NCBI RefSeq assembly: GCF_000143415.4
Contig: NW_003314286.1
Coordinates: 903,643 to 967,642, forward strand
From: Selaginella moellendorffii
Lineage: Eukaryota > Streptophyta > Lycopodiopsida > Selaginellales > Selaginellaceae
Reading direction: 5' to 3'
DNA length: 64,000 nt
In this document: positions 33,636 through 47,733 of the stretch, in pieces
Layout of the letters: every line of letters starts with the position of its first letter
How positions within the stretch are numbered: position 1 is the first letter of the stretch
Program-made: the position numbers and the translations under genes
Notes under the pieces: generated by a model
What the model was told of the DNA's origin: nothing
The model's database searches: none
The model's input: only the letters and a program-made list of their open reading frames with translations

Positions 33636-34905
33636 TGTATAGCTGTTACCGTTTTATAAAATCAAACCTGGTAAGGTGATGCTAATGACAATGGTGTCCA
33701 GTTTGGTCGAGCCCTAACCGAGTGCTGAGGTGGCAAGTGGGAGTTCGAGAGGGAGGATGGGAGGAAAGAAGTAATGGGCATTGCATGTGAGCATGAAGGG
33801 TGTTCTATAGTGTGTTTTAGTGGTTTGGAGGTTGATCTCTTTTGATTTCTCTGATTTCTTTGCTTGTGTCCATGAATGGAGGGTTAGTCCCTATTTTGGT
33901 GGAGGTGAGGGTAGCCACATTGCTGAGTGCTCTCACAAGCAGTGTGTGGCTATCCATTCTTGGACCATATGTGGAAAATTGACAATTGCTAAATTGAGCA
34001 TCATAAGTGATTGTTAATTTGAGCAATATAAATAGAGCTTGCTTTGGGTGGAGACTTTTAGTGAGATGCTAAAGGCGTTGCTAGAAAGTAATGCAGAAAA
34101 TCAAGGCAAAAAGCCTGATTTTTGAGGCATAGCAAATGAGCCAAACAAAAGAGCTGTTTGAACATCCCATGCATGTGAAAGGAAGCTTATTGTGGCTAGT
34201 ATGGCTAGTGTTGAGCATGCTAGCATTTCTTTTTTGGGGGAATGGCAAGTACTGAGGCAAATGCTACTCAGATGTAAAGAATGAATGAGAGAAAATCCCA
34301 AAGGTTGTATTCATTGAGTAAATTGTCAAAAGGCCAGGGTTAATGGCTCTGAAATCAACAAGCTATGGTGGTTTAAAATTTTTTCAAGTTTATGTAGAAG
34401 ATTGCAGAGAGTTGCTTTTGATTCTAGTGGTTGGTTACCTTAGCAAGATAAGAATAAGTGTGAATGATGTATTGTAAGTGGATGTTGGCTTGGCTTAGAG
34501 CATGGAGGTTGAGGTTTGATCTGTAGATATGATACAAATGTAAAAATGTAAGAAGAGAAAATGGGTATGTACATCTTAATTTAGGAGGAAAGCATGCATA
34601 ATATTTGTTAAATTTGGTATTTTGTTTTGTGTGAGGACACACAAATTTTAACGGGGGAAAGATTGCTACATATGTAACGGGCTAAGGTGACACTAATGAC
34701 AATTTAGTCAAGCCCTAACCAAGTGCTAAGGTGGCAAGTGGGTGAGCCAGGGTTCTTGGTTTGAGAGGGAGGATGGGAGGAGAGAAGTGATTGACCTTGG
34801 ATGTGAGTACATGAAGTGTTTTGTAGTGTATTCTGGTGGTTTAGAGGTTGATTTCTCTGGTTTTTTTTGTGTCCATGAATGGAGAGCCGGTCCCTGTTTG
34901 ATGTG
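33636..34905 (+). mobile_element. TRIM-like element: two ~260-bp direct repeats around ~0.77 kb
   Basis: 33636-33897 and 34664-34905 are diverged direct repeats sharing GAGCCCTAACC, AGGTGGCAAGTGGG, GAGAGGGAGGATGGGAGGA and TTGTGTCCATGAATGGAGAG in the same order. Both begin with TG. A purine-rich GGGGGAAAG lies just before the second copy, where a polypurine tract belongs. The interior has only short ORFs. The size suits a terminal-repeat retrotransposon in miniature. I could not find a convincing primer-binding site or target duplication. Confidence 0.55.
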
Positions 34906-37302
34906 TTAAATATGTTAGGATTTAGGGTTTAAAAAGATTCTAAGAATATTTCTACTAGGGTTTTACGGTTAATCTTATACTATTATTAGCAATTACCCAG
35001 CAAATGCTGGGTGGCTGGCAAATTTCATGCCATTTTAAAAGATTTGCTGAGCTTAGCTATATTTGCTGTTTGATCAACTTAAGTGTCTAAGGATAACTCT
35101 CAAAATCTAGAAGAAAGAACTTTACAAAAAAAAGTCTTGAAGCTAAACTAACCTATCATAGTTAGTAATTGATTCAGTAATTAGAAGCTTTACGGAGAGA
35201 GATCCATGCATCACCAGAAGCTTGAAATGATTCAAGCCTCTTGATTCTATACATCTAGATGTGCAAATGATTGATCGTGGCAGTGGAAGCTATGGTAGTA
35301 GAAATCGAGTTAGCCTAGGAAAAGAATTGTTGAGAAAAAAAGGGATCACTCACTTGTAGCCACATTGCAAAAGTGGATGTGATGAGTGGTAATCTCCCTA
35401 AACCCTACTGTGCACATGCCTTGACGTGATAAAATTTAAGGAGCTGGAGAGCCAACATGGATTCACAAACTTGCTCATCCATCTTGTAGAAATGCAGCGG
35501 TAGAGAAAAGCTATGGGGTGAAAACGTTTCATCGTAAATATGCGTGCATAGTGACTTTACTTCTGTGACTGGTTTTAACACATGTCCTCAAACTCTGATC
35601 TGGCATTGTAATTAACGAAAAGTTCAGCAAATTTGCAAAAGAAATAATACCTTTGAGTCATCTGCTCCTGACCCAGCACCATTTTATTAGTGCACATGTC
35701 AAATAGTTTTGGTTACAGAAAAAAACAGAAAGAATTTCTTACCAAACATCTGTGAGCATAGCTTCTCCACTTGAAGGAAAGTAACTCAGCCTCATCTCCA
35801 AGCAGACACAGGTGAGTTCCCTAGTGACTATGACTAGGACACACTTCTCTTCACCACCTCGTAGACAGCAAATCTGCAAATCCGCACCAAGGCTCACTCG
35901 TTGTTATCTCAGCTTTCTCTCCACACATTTCGAATTTGCAGCATGTATTATGTTATTTTATTTTTGTCCATGATATCTTACTTGTCAGGGAGAACTTCGG
36001 TTTACAAAGGCATTCCTCTACAATGTTCTCTTGCAATGGTTGCAAGTCCAGGGTGCTCATCTTGCTCATGAAATTTTTGAAGTTAAAAGTGACATTAATA
36101 AAACTGATCAGCATTTGAATCACTCGGCCTCGGGGCAGCAATTGCCCGAATTCCTAGTTCCCAGCTCCATCTCGACCGTTTTGGACGCAACTTCGATTCC
36201 AAGAACCCTAAAAATAGCAAAATAAATGTGAAAACTGAGAGTGCAGTCACAACAAAAATAATGGCTACCCTATCAGCACTCCTTTGCACTTTGTCGTTTC
36301 TTCGCAAATATTGAGCAACCATGCCTGAGGATAAGAGCAGCATTTGAGATACAGATTGATCCATGGCCCCCCTAACCACAGCTCTAAAACTCCAAAACAG
36401 AAGTCTCTTTACTTTCCAATGTAGAAAAAAAAGAAGGAAATTAATACAGATAGACCACTCAAAGTTCCACTGCCCCGATTTATCTCAATAAAGATTACAA
36501 CTCATATGATGAGGAAAAACCGTTCATGACAAAAAATACGAAGACTGAGATCAGAATCAGAATCTCTATAGCTTCTCTCCGCAAATCCATGCCAATTCTT
36601 TCACTATGTCAAGAATAGGGAAATCTTACATTAGGAATCGATTCATCTGCCTAGCTCAATCCATCAGTGCTGACGTGTGCAATTGAACTGAAATTCAGAG
36701 AGAGCCTATGCCACAAAAGCTGGATTCTATCCTGGCACACTCCCTCACCAGCCCTGCCTGTGGTGCTGCTCACGCACCACAAGCAGAGCAGCCATGGAAC
36801 CCTAGTAGTGCATCACGCCCTCTTCCCTCCCTATGCTTGCCACCCATTGACCGCCACAACATTGAGCCAATATTCTCACAAACCATGGCCCTTGCCTAGG
36901 CCTGGGGCTTACTGGGAACCATGGCTCCCAACGCTGCCCTGGGCTTGGAATTGGACGGCTGCAGGGGTTTGGGCCCTTCGTTCTTATATATATAGATAAA
37001 GTTGTAATATAGTGCAATGTATATGCATTTTTTAATTCAATTTCAAGGGATGTTAACTGTTGGTTACAAGAATATAAAATGCAACATGGCAAGGTAATAT
37101 TTTTCTTGTAAATTCAAGTTTCCTCATTCAACAAGGTTTATTTATCATTTCATGATTATAAAAATTTAATTAGGATCCTAGATCATATCACTAATTAAAT
37201 TATATGTTTAGTATTATTTTATTTTTAGTAACTTCCAAACAGCAAAAGCTTATCAATGCTAATATATAGGTTTTAACAGGGAAGGTATATAGCTAAGCTA
37301 TA
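34906..37302. other. AT-rich intergenic region
   Basis: Apart from a small candidate ORF at 36095-36364 no gene is recognised. GC content rises around 36650-36960 without a long frame. A short TATATATATAG run is at 36986-36996. Confidence 0.5.
36095..36364 (-). CDS. Hypothetical small single-pass membrane protein
   Basis: An 89-codon frame from the ATG at 36364 reads MDQSVSQMLLLSSGMVAQYL, continues through charged RRNDKVQRSADR and then a strong membrane segment (VAIIFVVTALSVFTFILLFL), ending in a basic tail. The composition looks protein-like compared with neighbouring noise. However, GCTATTTTTAG inside the frame resembles a 3' splice site, so the tail may be wrong. I do not recognise the family. 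Confidence 0.35.
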   Translation of the reverse strand: MDQSVSQMLLLSSGMVAQYLRRNDKVQRSADRVAIIFVVTALSVFTFILLFLGFLESKLRPKRSRWSWELGIRAIAAPRPSDSNADQFY

Positions 37303-38139
37303 ATGGCTATCTTAGTCAGAATGTTTATAGTTTTAATACTTAAATTTTTCTATTTGAAAGAGACTATTGCACCACCAAGTGTGAGATTTGGAACGCCCAG
37401 AATATTAAATACTCAAGATATGGTAAAAGTTATTGGCTTAATTACAGATTTAATAAATAAAATTCACTACAAAACAGATTATGCTCGTAATTATGGAGAT
37501 GGAGGATCTGTTACTGTTTCATGTGGAATTGTAAATATAGAAATTAAATCAAAATACCAATGCTCTATAAGTGAGACAGTGGTACAAACAAAGGGAAGAA
37601 ACTTAATAGCTGGTTTTGAAAGACTTTTATATCCATATATAAGTATGCTTAATCAAAAGCTTTATGATTATTTTGTAAATGAAAATGATGGTTTTTTCAT
37701 ACAATATAAGCTAGAAAAGCGGGAAGAACTTCTTCAAAAAGATAAATTGTTTGATAGTTTTTATTTATGCATTCTTGAATCTAATACACTTATTAGCCCT
37801 ATGATTTTTTATAGTGGTAACTTTTTAGTCTCTCCTAATAAAAAAGCTATTTTAATTTTAAAAACAGATTGCAATCTTGTTCTTTATTTCCAGAAAACTC
37901 AAATTTGGGAGTCACATACATCACAAAACATTAGTGTTTATTGTGTATTAAAATTTCAAACTAATGGTGATTGCATTTTATACAATAATTACAAAATAAT
38001 TTGGAGAACTAATACTCAATTTACAAGTTCCTTAAAACTTTTTTATTTTACTGTTCAGAATGATTGTAATTTGGTAATTTCTACTGTAGAATTTCCAAAT
38101 AAAATATGGTGGGCATTAAGTTCTCATTCTTTATGTTAG
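37303..38139 (+). CDS. AT-rich one-exon protein with a bulb-type (GNA-like) lectin domain
   Basis: 278 aa from the ATG at 37303. The N-terminus (MAILVRMFIVLILKFFYL) is hydrophobic and may be a signal peptide or anchor. Residues 30-150 match nothing I know (GGSVTVSCGIVNIEIKSK; LIAGFERLLYPYISM). From about residue 165 the sequence has the B-lectin pattern: GNFLVSPNKKAILILKTDCN with LVLY and IWESHT, then QTNGDCILYNN and IWRTNT, then QNDCNLVIS and IWWALSS, i.e. three degenerate QxDxNxVxY repeats. Each first Gln or Asp-Gly is partly replaced, so mannose binding is uncertain. Codon use is extremely A/T-ending, unlike every other gene here. Expression is unproven. Confidence 0.6.
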   Translation: MAILVRMFIVLILKFFYLKETIAPPSVRFGTPRILNTQDMVKVIGLITDLINKIHYKTDYARNYGDGGSVTVSCGIVNIEIKSKYQCSISETVVQTKGRNLIAGFERLLYPYISMLNQKLYDYFVNENDGFFIQYKLEKREELLQKDKLFDSFYLCILESNTLISPMIFYSGNFLVSPNKKAILILKTDCNLVLYFQKTQIWESHTSQNISVYCVLKFQTNGDCILYNNYKIIWRTNTQFTSSLKLFYFTVQNDCNLVISTVEFPNKIWWALSSHSLC

Positions 38140-38142
38140 AAC

Positions 38143-39198
38143 AACAGTTATAAAATAGATAATAACTCCCCTAATAGATAAATTAGAGCATAAGTTTATA
38201 ATTATATTTCTGTAATACTCAAACAAGTTTATCCTAAGTATTACTAGAACCCATTTCAATTATTAGTATTAAACCCCAAAAATATGTAATTCATTTGCCT
38301 TAATTAACTCTGTGTCCTTGATTTCATCACTTATTTCAGAGAAGCTTTCATAGTGGATTTTTTCCTAAACGACGTTGCTTTTTGAGCTCCAAACAAAAAA
38401 GTATATGTCAACGTGAATAACCAAGTTTTTTTCTAACTAATATACAAAATACTTGTTTAATGATTAAAAACATGGGCTTTAAAAACCAAAAGGAACATTG
38501 CCAAAGCCCCAGAGAACGAGAAGAAAAAAACAAACAGCACGAAAGTACACAGCCAGCGTCCAAAAGAAAACAGCAACCTGTTCAGAGAAAAAAGAAGACA
38601 AACCAAAAAGGATGAAAAGTAACGAGCACCACGAGACGAAAGCGATGAAAACCTGTGCTCCTCACTCTTCTTCCACCACCGTCATGTAACCTGGATGTGC
38701 GCTGCCGTGTGAGAGTTTGCAGGAGGCCGCCAGTGTTAACACCGAAGGAGCCCAGCTCCCAAGGTGCAAAAAAAGGATGGAACCAAACAGGCTCGTCAAA
38801 AACTGAGCCTGCAAAAACTGGACGGTGCCCTGAAAAAATCCACCAGCAGCTCCCCCAAGCTAGATAACATATCCATCTTCGTCGCTCGCGAGTGTGTGGA
38901 AAAACGGCCTCTCCGCATAGGCCCTCCAAACTTTGATGAAGAGAAAAAAAGGAAACCTGCGCTGCGTAGTGATTCACCCAACCTGTGCCTGTTTGCCTGC
39001 CCGTCCTCGTCGCTAATGCAATGCAAAATACCTTTGCACGAAAAAAAGAAACTGTAGCCAGGCGCAAAACCTGCTGCTCGCTGCACTGCCACTGCTGCTG
39101 CCGCTGTTCCACCACCTGGTATATGTCTAGTACCTGCCTTGTTATTGCTTCCTGCCAGTAAGTAGCCTTCTCCCCAGTCCATCGTCCAGTCCATGAGA
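38143..39198. other. Intergenic region between lectin-like ORF and EBF
   Basis: The first 350 bp are AT-rich. From 38480 to 39198 the sequence is A/C-rich (AAAAAACAAACAGC types) and probably includes the EBF 3' UTR, which ends at 39199. No gene is seen. Confidence 0.5.
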
Positions 39199-41091
39199 TC
39201 AGTAGCAAAGGTGGCACCTCCACAGGCCCGCCTCAAACCACTCGAGCTTGGCCCGGCTAAGCCCCTTGCAGTCCTTGACGTTGAGCGCCTCCAGAGTATT
39301 GCAAGCCGTCTTCATAGCCAGCAGGCTCCGGTCCGTCACGCGCCCGCACCCGGCCAGAGACAGCGTCTTCAGAGACGAGCCTTTGGCGAGTACTAGAGCC
39401 ACCATGCCGTCATCCGTCACGTCGCAGCCGGCGAGGCTGAGCTCCTGCACTGCCTGCGGCCCCTGAGCAACGTATCGAATCCCCTGGTCCGTGACGCTCG
39501 CACACCCGTCCAGCGTGAGCAACCCGAGAGAGGGGCAAAAACTCGCTACCGCAGCGAGTGCCCGGTTCGTCAGCCTCGTACAACCGGACAGGTTGAGAGA
39601 AGTTAAGCCGGACCCGCTCGCTGACAGGAAAGGGACCAGGGACTCGTCCGAGAGAGCCGAAAGGCCGCTGACGTTGAGCTCCAGGAGACAGGAGCTTCCA
39701 GATCCAGAGAGGCTAGCCAAAAGCCCGGCTCCCACTCCAGTGCAGTTGACGATGCCCAGAACTTTAAGAGACCGGGACCCGCTCGATAACAGTGTCGTCG
39801 TCATCGTCGCAGCCGATGCCGTAAAGGCGCACTTCTCTAGGTGGAGGCCCTCCAGGAAAGTGCAGTCCTTCACGAAAGTGAGAAGCTTGCTCTCGTCCAG
39901 CGACGTGCAGTTGGCAAGAGACAAAAACTTGATCTCCTTGCTCGTTTTCCCAACGGAGTCTAGGAGACTGTCAGTGAGGCCGGGGCATGCCGAGATCTGG
40001 AGATGCTTGAGCTGCCCCATGCCGGAACTCTTGCCAAACAAAAAGAAGCCTTCCGAGCTTATCTTCTCGAGCTGCAACAGCTTGAGCTTCTGGAGTGAGC
40101 CGCCGTGTTCCCCAACCGCAACGAGACCTTCGTCGTTGATACTGAGCTTCTCGAGCTTCATGGCCTTCAACACCTTGCAGCTCGAAACAACCGCAGTGAC
40201 GCCAACGTCCCCGACTTTGTTGCACCTGGAGACCGAGAGGCACGAAAGCTGAGAGCAGCGCTTCCCCACGGCCTGCAGTCCTTCGTCGCCAACTTTGTCG
40301 CAGCCATCCAGGGTCAAACTTGAGAGGAGAGGACAACCGGCCGCAATTGCCCGAAGAGCAGCATCTCCAAAGCCAGGACAGTTCATGATGTTGAGAACTT
40401 TGAGCTGCGGGCATCCCTTGCCAATCCAGCTGAATCCCACGTCGTCGATGTTTGGGCAGTCCCACACGGAAAGAACCTTGAGGTTCCCGCAGCAGATGCC
40501 AACAGAGGACATGCCAACGTTGCTCACGGCCTTGGACAGCTTCTGCCGAGGACCACCCTTGATGATAAGTTTCCCAAGGCCACCTCTAGACTGGGTTCCG
40601 AGAGCGACCACAGCCAGTCTAACATCTGTAGCTCGCTTTCCTTCCAGGCTCCTCTTTAGCTCGTCGCCACTGCCAAGAGAAAGCTCTTGCTCGTCGTCCT
40701 TGATCTCGCTCGAGTGTAAGTGGCTCTGGAGCATCAGCCAGCGTGTGCACACGGAAGCACACGCGTAGCGATCGGCTGGAGCGGCCACGTACCGAAAGAC
40801 TTCGACAAGGAGCTCGTCCGGAAGCGCATTAATGAGATCCTTGGGCTGGTACTTCTTTGCTGCCGGGACCGCTGTTGGTGGTGGAGTTGGAAGGAACCTC
40901 TTGGGAGCATTGTAAATTTCAGTGTTGCCAATCTCGCTCAGTTTCCTCCTCCGCCCGGTCTGGAGGCTCTGAAGGCCCCGGATCAGCTGCGAGCAAAGCT
41001 CCTCCTTGCTCAAGAACGCATACGAGTTCTCGTGAAGGAAAGACTTCTGGAACAAATGGTTGAAACGAACATCTTCCAGCTCCATGGACAT
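39199..41091 (-). CDS. EIN3-binding F-box protein (EBF1/EBF2-like, F-box/LRR)
   Basis: One long exon encodes 630 aa from the ATG at 41091 (MSMELEDVRF; the next ATG is two codons on). An F-box is near residue 85 (INALPDELLVEVFRYV...ASVCTRWLML). A run of about 15 cysteine-containing leucine-rich repeats follows (LKVLSVWDCPNIDDVGFSWIG, LSSLTLDGCDKVGDEGLQAV, LTSLNLSGCTRLTNRALAAV). The end, KLEWFEAGLWRCHLCY, matches EBF proteins. In flowering plants EBF1/2 direct SCF ubiquitination of EIN3/EIL transcription factors in ethylene signalling. The same role here is inferred. A splice acceptor (CACGCAG) at about 41143 suggests a 5'-UTR intron. Confidence 0.88.
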   Translation of the reverse strand: MSMELEDVRFNHLFQKSFLHENSYAFLSKEELCSQLIRGLQSLQTGRRRKLSEIGNTEIYNAPKRFLPTPPPTAVPAAKKYQPKDLINALPDELLVEVFRYVAAPADRYACASVCTRWLMLQSHLHSSEIKDDEQELSLGSGDELKRSLEGKRATDVRLAVVALGTQSRGGLGKLIIKGGPRQKLSKAVSNVGMSSVGICCGNLKVLSVWDCPNIDDVGFSWIGKGCPQLKVLNIMNCPGFGDAALRAIAAGCPLLSSLTLDGCDKVGDEGLQAVGKRCSQLSCLSVSRCNKVGDVGVTAVVSSCKVLKAMKLEKLSINDEGLVAVGEHGGSLQKLKLLQLEKISSEGFFLFGKSSGMGQLKHLQISACPGLTDSLLDSVGKTSKEIKFLSLANCTSLDESKLLTFVKDCTFLEGLHLEKCAFTASAATMTTTLLSSGSRSLKVLGIVNCTGVGAGLLASLSGSGSSCLLELNVSGLSALSDESLVPFLSASGSGLTSLNLSGCTRLTNRALAAVASFCPSLGLLTLDGCASVTDQGIRYVAQGPQAVQELSLAGCDVTDDGMVALVLAKGSSLKTLSLAGCGRVTDRSLLAMKTACNTLEALNVKDCKGLSRAKLEWFEAGLWRCHLCY

Positions 41092-42449
41092 GGCTTCGCG
41101 ACTCAAGAATCAACAGGCCTTTGGAAATGTCCTGCGTGCAGCATGCTCACAGAATGAGCGCGAGAAAAAAAAAAAAAAAAAAACCTCAAGCACTTACACA
41201 ATAGAACTCCCAGACCCATATGAAGCGAAGAAATGCGCCAATCTCACAGCCTCGCCTAGCAATTTCACTGCACCAACACGCGCGTAAAGCCAAAGAACAC
41301 TAAGATCCAGCCGCAAAACCCTAAGATCGAAGCAAATCCCCTCTAGAGGCCGCAACAATCATCCACATACCTTCTCGCTCGCGCCGTGCCGTGCCGCGCC
41401 GCGCCGCGCCGCGCCCGCGCCGCTCTGAGATCGAGAAGCTCTCACCACCCCCTCTCTCTCGCTCGCTCTCCTCGCTCGCTCCAATCAATCGCCGCCTCGC
41501 TTCCTCTCGCTCACAATAAAAACCCTCGCCCCCCTCACCCAGTCCCTCCCCCCTCTCCTCTCGCGCACAGCAAAGATTCACCCCCCCTTGCCCTCCCTTA
41601 CACCTGGCGGATATTCGCCCGCCCTGGGCATATTCCGCTCCGTCGGGATCGAGACGGCGAGATCGACGGCCCTGGTTGGACTCGCGTTATCTACGACATC
41701 CCTTAGTTAATGGTTCAATGAATCCAGATAATATTTTCATCAACAAGGGGGGCGCACATCCCTTTCAATCCGGATCTCTTTCTCTTTCCCTTTCGCGTAT
41801 AAATTTTACTCTTTCTTTTTTTGCATCTTTCGCTTCTTTGTTAGCTGGACGCATCATGCGAGCCTTTGAATCCAGCGCTGCAGTGGTTCTCATGTTTTGG
41901 CAAATACAATGCACAAGCACTCACCAGTCTGCGTTTCTGGTCTTCCATCACAGTTTTCGTCGCATAGGTAAGTTTACGGCGGCTCCACTCCACGCGCTTT
42001 TCCACCAACAAATCTCTCTACTTTGTTCATTCTTGCTTTCGTTTTGTTTTTTATTTTCTTTCCAGTCACTGCTGCGGCCTGCAGTGCTGCAAGTGTTTTG
42101 CTTAGATTTGAGCAAGTAAAGAAACGAACTTACAGATCATCGCAGGCCACAGAGTTCCAGGAAGTACGTCACGAAGGAGACAACTCCCAGCTGACAAGTT
42201 AATCTCGCCCACGAACTTGGCTGCTGGTGGAGCTCCAAGAGATCGAGAGCGTTGCGAGAAGTTAAGGCCTGCAAGTAAACAAAAACCATCTCCAGAGTTA
42301 CTAGATGTGGTTAGCATAAGAGAAAAGCAGCAGCCATTTGTTTTTTCTCGATTCCCTTATTTTACGCGGCTCAAATGCGAAAAACCCATTGGTTTCACTC
42401 AGTGGTAACCCCCACAGATCCTTCCCAAACATATAAAACACCAGCCCCA
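41092..42449. other. EBF leader/promoter and spacer to the UGPase gene
   Basis: Contains a run of A at 41165-41182, a GCCGC/GCGCC simple repeat at 41385-41425, and a CT/TCTC-rich stretch at 41445-41590 typical of plant core promoters. 41700-42449 holds only short frames and is probably spacer plus the UGPase 3' UTR. Confidence 0.45.
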
Positions 42450-44912
<2,463 letters not shown>

Positions 44913-45296
44913 GGAATCGTGCTGCGATTCTAGAAATCGAGAGGTCGCGCATCAGAAATGCCGGGCCACGCAAGAAAATATTTTTACTCACCGCTCAACA
45001 GCCCAAATGAGAAAGAGGAGCAAATCAAAGCAGCCCTCTTCTTTCTTTGTATAGCAAAAACTTTTTATAACCAGCCTAAAATTTAACGGGTTAGCGCCTT
45101 TAACCGGAATACTTAATGCAGCATCCAGCTTTGCGTGGATGCAAAGCCCAAACAGCGCCACGTGTAGCGAGCAAGGCTGTGCCACTTGGAGTGATAATAG
45201 CCCAATACAAATGTACACAGTTATTTACAAGGGAAGCTCCCAGGGCATATCCCTCCAGTAGGATATCCATTCTCTAGTTTTTGCGTCTCTGGAGTT

Positions 45297-47733
45297 CTAA
45301 GCGATGGTGAAAGCTCGGATCACTTCCACGATTGGAGCTCGGCACATCGGGCATTTGGAGCCACCATTCTTTAGTTGATTCGCACACCTCAAGCACGTAC
45401 ACATATGTCCACATCTGTGAGAGCCAGCCAATCTGTGAGAAGGAAAAAAGAGCCAACAAAAAAAAAGAGCTCGAAACTTTACTAACCTGTAAAGAAGTGA
45501 ATCGATCGACTTATCACAGCAAATGCAGCAAGTTCCTTTCTTAACCGGTATCCATTGCGATCCATCGCTACTTCGCTCTGGTAGTCCTGAAAAGAGAGTG
45601 TTTTTCTACGTTGTGCTTCAGCTAGTCGAGCGTACCTTTACCAGCAGAGTACATGCGCTGGAGAGCACCAGCAACCTCCTGGCGGATCGAGCGTTGCAAC
45701 TCCATTTGCATATCCACAATTGTCTCCACCATTCGCTGCAAGTCACCGAGGCCTTGCTGCAGATAGGAGATATCAGCTCGCAACTGGCTTGCGTTGTCCC
45801 AAACCTGGAATGGGAATGAAGCTTGGTTGGAAACAAAGGGAGGAAAGAGAAGTAACGATAAGTTACCATGTATGACGAAGATGGACGAGGCCACTGGCCA
45901 TGAACGAATTCCCGCTGCCAAAGCCTTTGTATTGGCAGGGGCGGAGGTGGTGGAGGGATCGTAGGACGCTGTTCGGGTCGCTCTGTTTGTGCCTCCGGTG
46001 CGACGTCATTCTGTGGTTGAGCAGCGGCGTTGTTGTTCTCAACCGGCCAGGGAACTTGCCTGTGGATGAAAGATCTGATGAGCTGATCCAGTCGCTCTCG
46101 AAACTCACTCGCCAGCACGTTTGTGACACTTCTCCTGTGAACAGAACAATAAAAGCTGACTGACAACCACTCTAAGCAAATCGAAGAAAGCTCAAACCTT
46201 CCGAGTAGTTCCCGTAGTTCCACGTTATACGCGGTGGCCTCCTCCAACTCATTCATTCTTCGAGCGGCCGTCCATGTCCTGTCGTGTTCATCAGACGTTT
46301 CAGGACTGTCCTCGAGATTTGTAGCTTGAACACGAACGACTGACTCCAATCTTGAACGGAACCCCTCCCTGCTTTGTTCAAGTGTTAAGAAACATGCACT
46401 CACACGTTGAATTGGATCACCTTAGCCCGCTGACGGCTCGCCTCTGCCTGAGCTGGCCCAGTTCTCTTGCAGCTGATGATATATGACGTTCTTCTTCTTC
46501 ATGTCTGCCGCCATTAGCCAGAAATCTGCCTCGCAATAGCGACTGGAGAGGACAAAAAAATGTTCAAAACAAACGCAGAAAATATAGAGATAATTTACTT
46601 ACCTGAAGTCTCCCACGGTGAGGGAACCTCGAAACAACCCGATTCTCCGATAGCCCTTCGAGTTCTTGTTGCCTCTCCCTCTCTGTTCTTATAAGGAGGT
46701 CCAATATCAGTTGTCTATCACGACGACGTTGAGACTCCCAGCTTTCGTTGGTTGTAGTGTCATCCGTGCCTGAGACTTCTCTTGGTGCAGTAGGACGCAG
46801 CCACTCCCTTGCGAGCTGCCTCACTCTTTCTCTCTCGTTCAAATCGAGCAGCTCGTTTTGCTCTCGTCGCGACTGGTTGATCTGGTCGTCGGTGCCAACT
46901 CTCTCGTTCAGCCAACGATTCATAATTTGTCTCACGCTCTGGCGAGACGTGCCACCACCGTCGTCAGCTACCTGGCGTGTCTCGTCATCTCTAGAAGCAT
47001 CAAAGCTTCCAGGTATTTCGTCCACTCTGGAAGCCGGAGTTTGCTCCTCACCATCGTCGGGACGAGGAGTCTCGGCGGTTGTAGTAACAGTAGCAGTAGC
47101 GTCTTCTCTCTCAGCTTCACTGCTCGCCACCCTTCTCGAAACACCCCTTCCGACACTCCTTTCGTCTTCCAATCCCCTCCACATTTCCAACAAAGGCGAT
47201 GGTCGACGCTGGTGATCGAGCCTCTCTCCTGACGAAGGTGGCGGAACCGAGTCTCTCAAAAACGAAGAGTCGAGCATCGACACTGCATGGAGCCCGGCAA
47301 GAGCTAGAAGCTCCGCTTGCCGGGCTTGCCGCTCCATAGTGGTGATGACGTTCTGTGCTTGTCTATCATACCACCGACGAAGAATCTGCGACGGCCTCCC
47401 CGTGAAATCATCGTCCACCCGTCCTTCCTGCGACTCGGCGTTGCTACCACTGTTTCTATTGCCCTCTTCTTCGTCAAACGAGCCACAGCCATCACACTGG
47501 AGCTGGAAATCCAAATCCTCGCGGTTTGAGTTGCTGGTGCTGCTCGACGCAAGCGCCATACAGTTATCGAAATGGTCACGCACCAATTCTTCCAATCCCC
47601 GCCGGAATTCCGCGTCCACGGATTGTTTGTCGGGAGCTTCTCCTCCTTCCTTTTGTTGCAACTGGATCATGGTTGCGATTTTCTCGTCCAAAGTCCTGTC
47701 TCCTCCCTCTTCAATCCCAGCAAGTCCCGGCAT
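45297..47733 (-). CDS. RING-type (C3HC4) E3 ubiquitin ligase, large plant family
   Basis: Exon 1 spans 47733-46603 (377 codons from [10 protein letters not shown]; the upstream GTG frame is not a start), followed by several small exons from 46542 leftward. The protein has about 700 aa. The N-terminal two thirds is hydrophilic, Arg/Glu-rich, with short recurring elements ([50 protein letters not shown]), then a coiled-coil ([20 protein letters not shown]). The RING finger at the extreme C-terminus reads [20 protein letters not shown] and continues with CANQL and CPMCRAPI. Plant relatives are uncharacterised RING/U-box proteins. A splice donor (CAG|GTGAGT) near 47815 indicates a 5'-UTR intron. 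Confidence 0.85.

Noticed and set aside
41676..42317. Possible small gene between EBF and UGPase (147-codon plus ORF, 71-codon minus ORF)
   Set aside because: Low-complexity, Ser/Phe/Leu-rich translations with no motif; more likely UTR and spacer.
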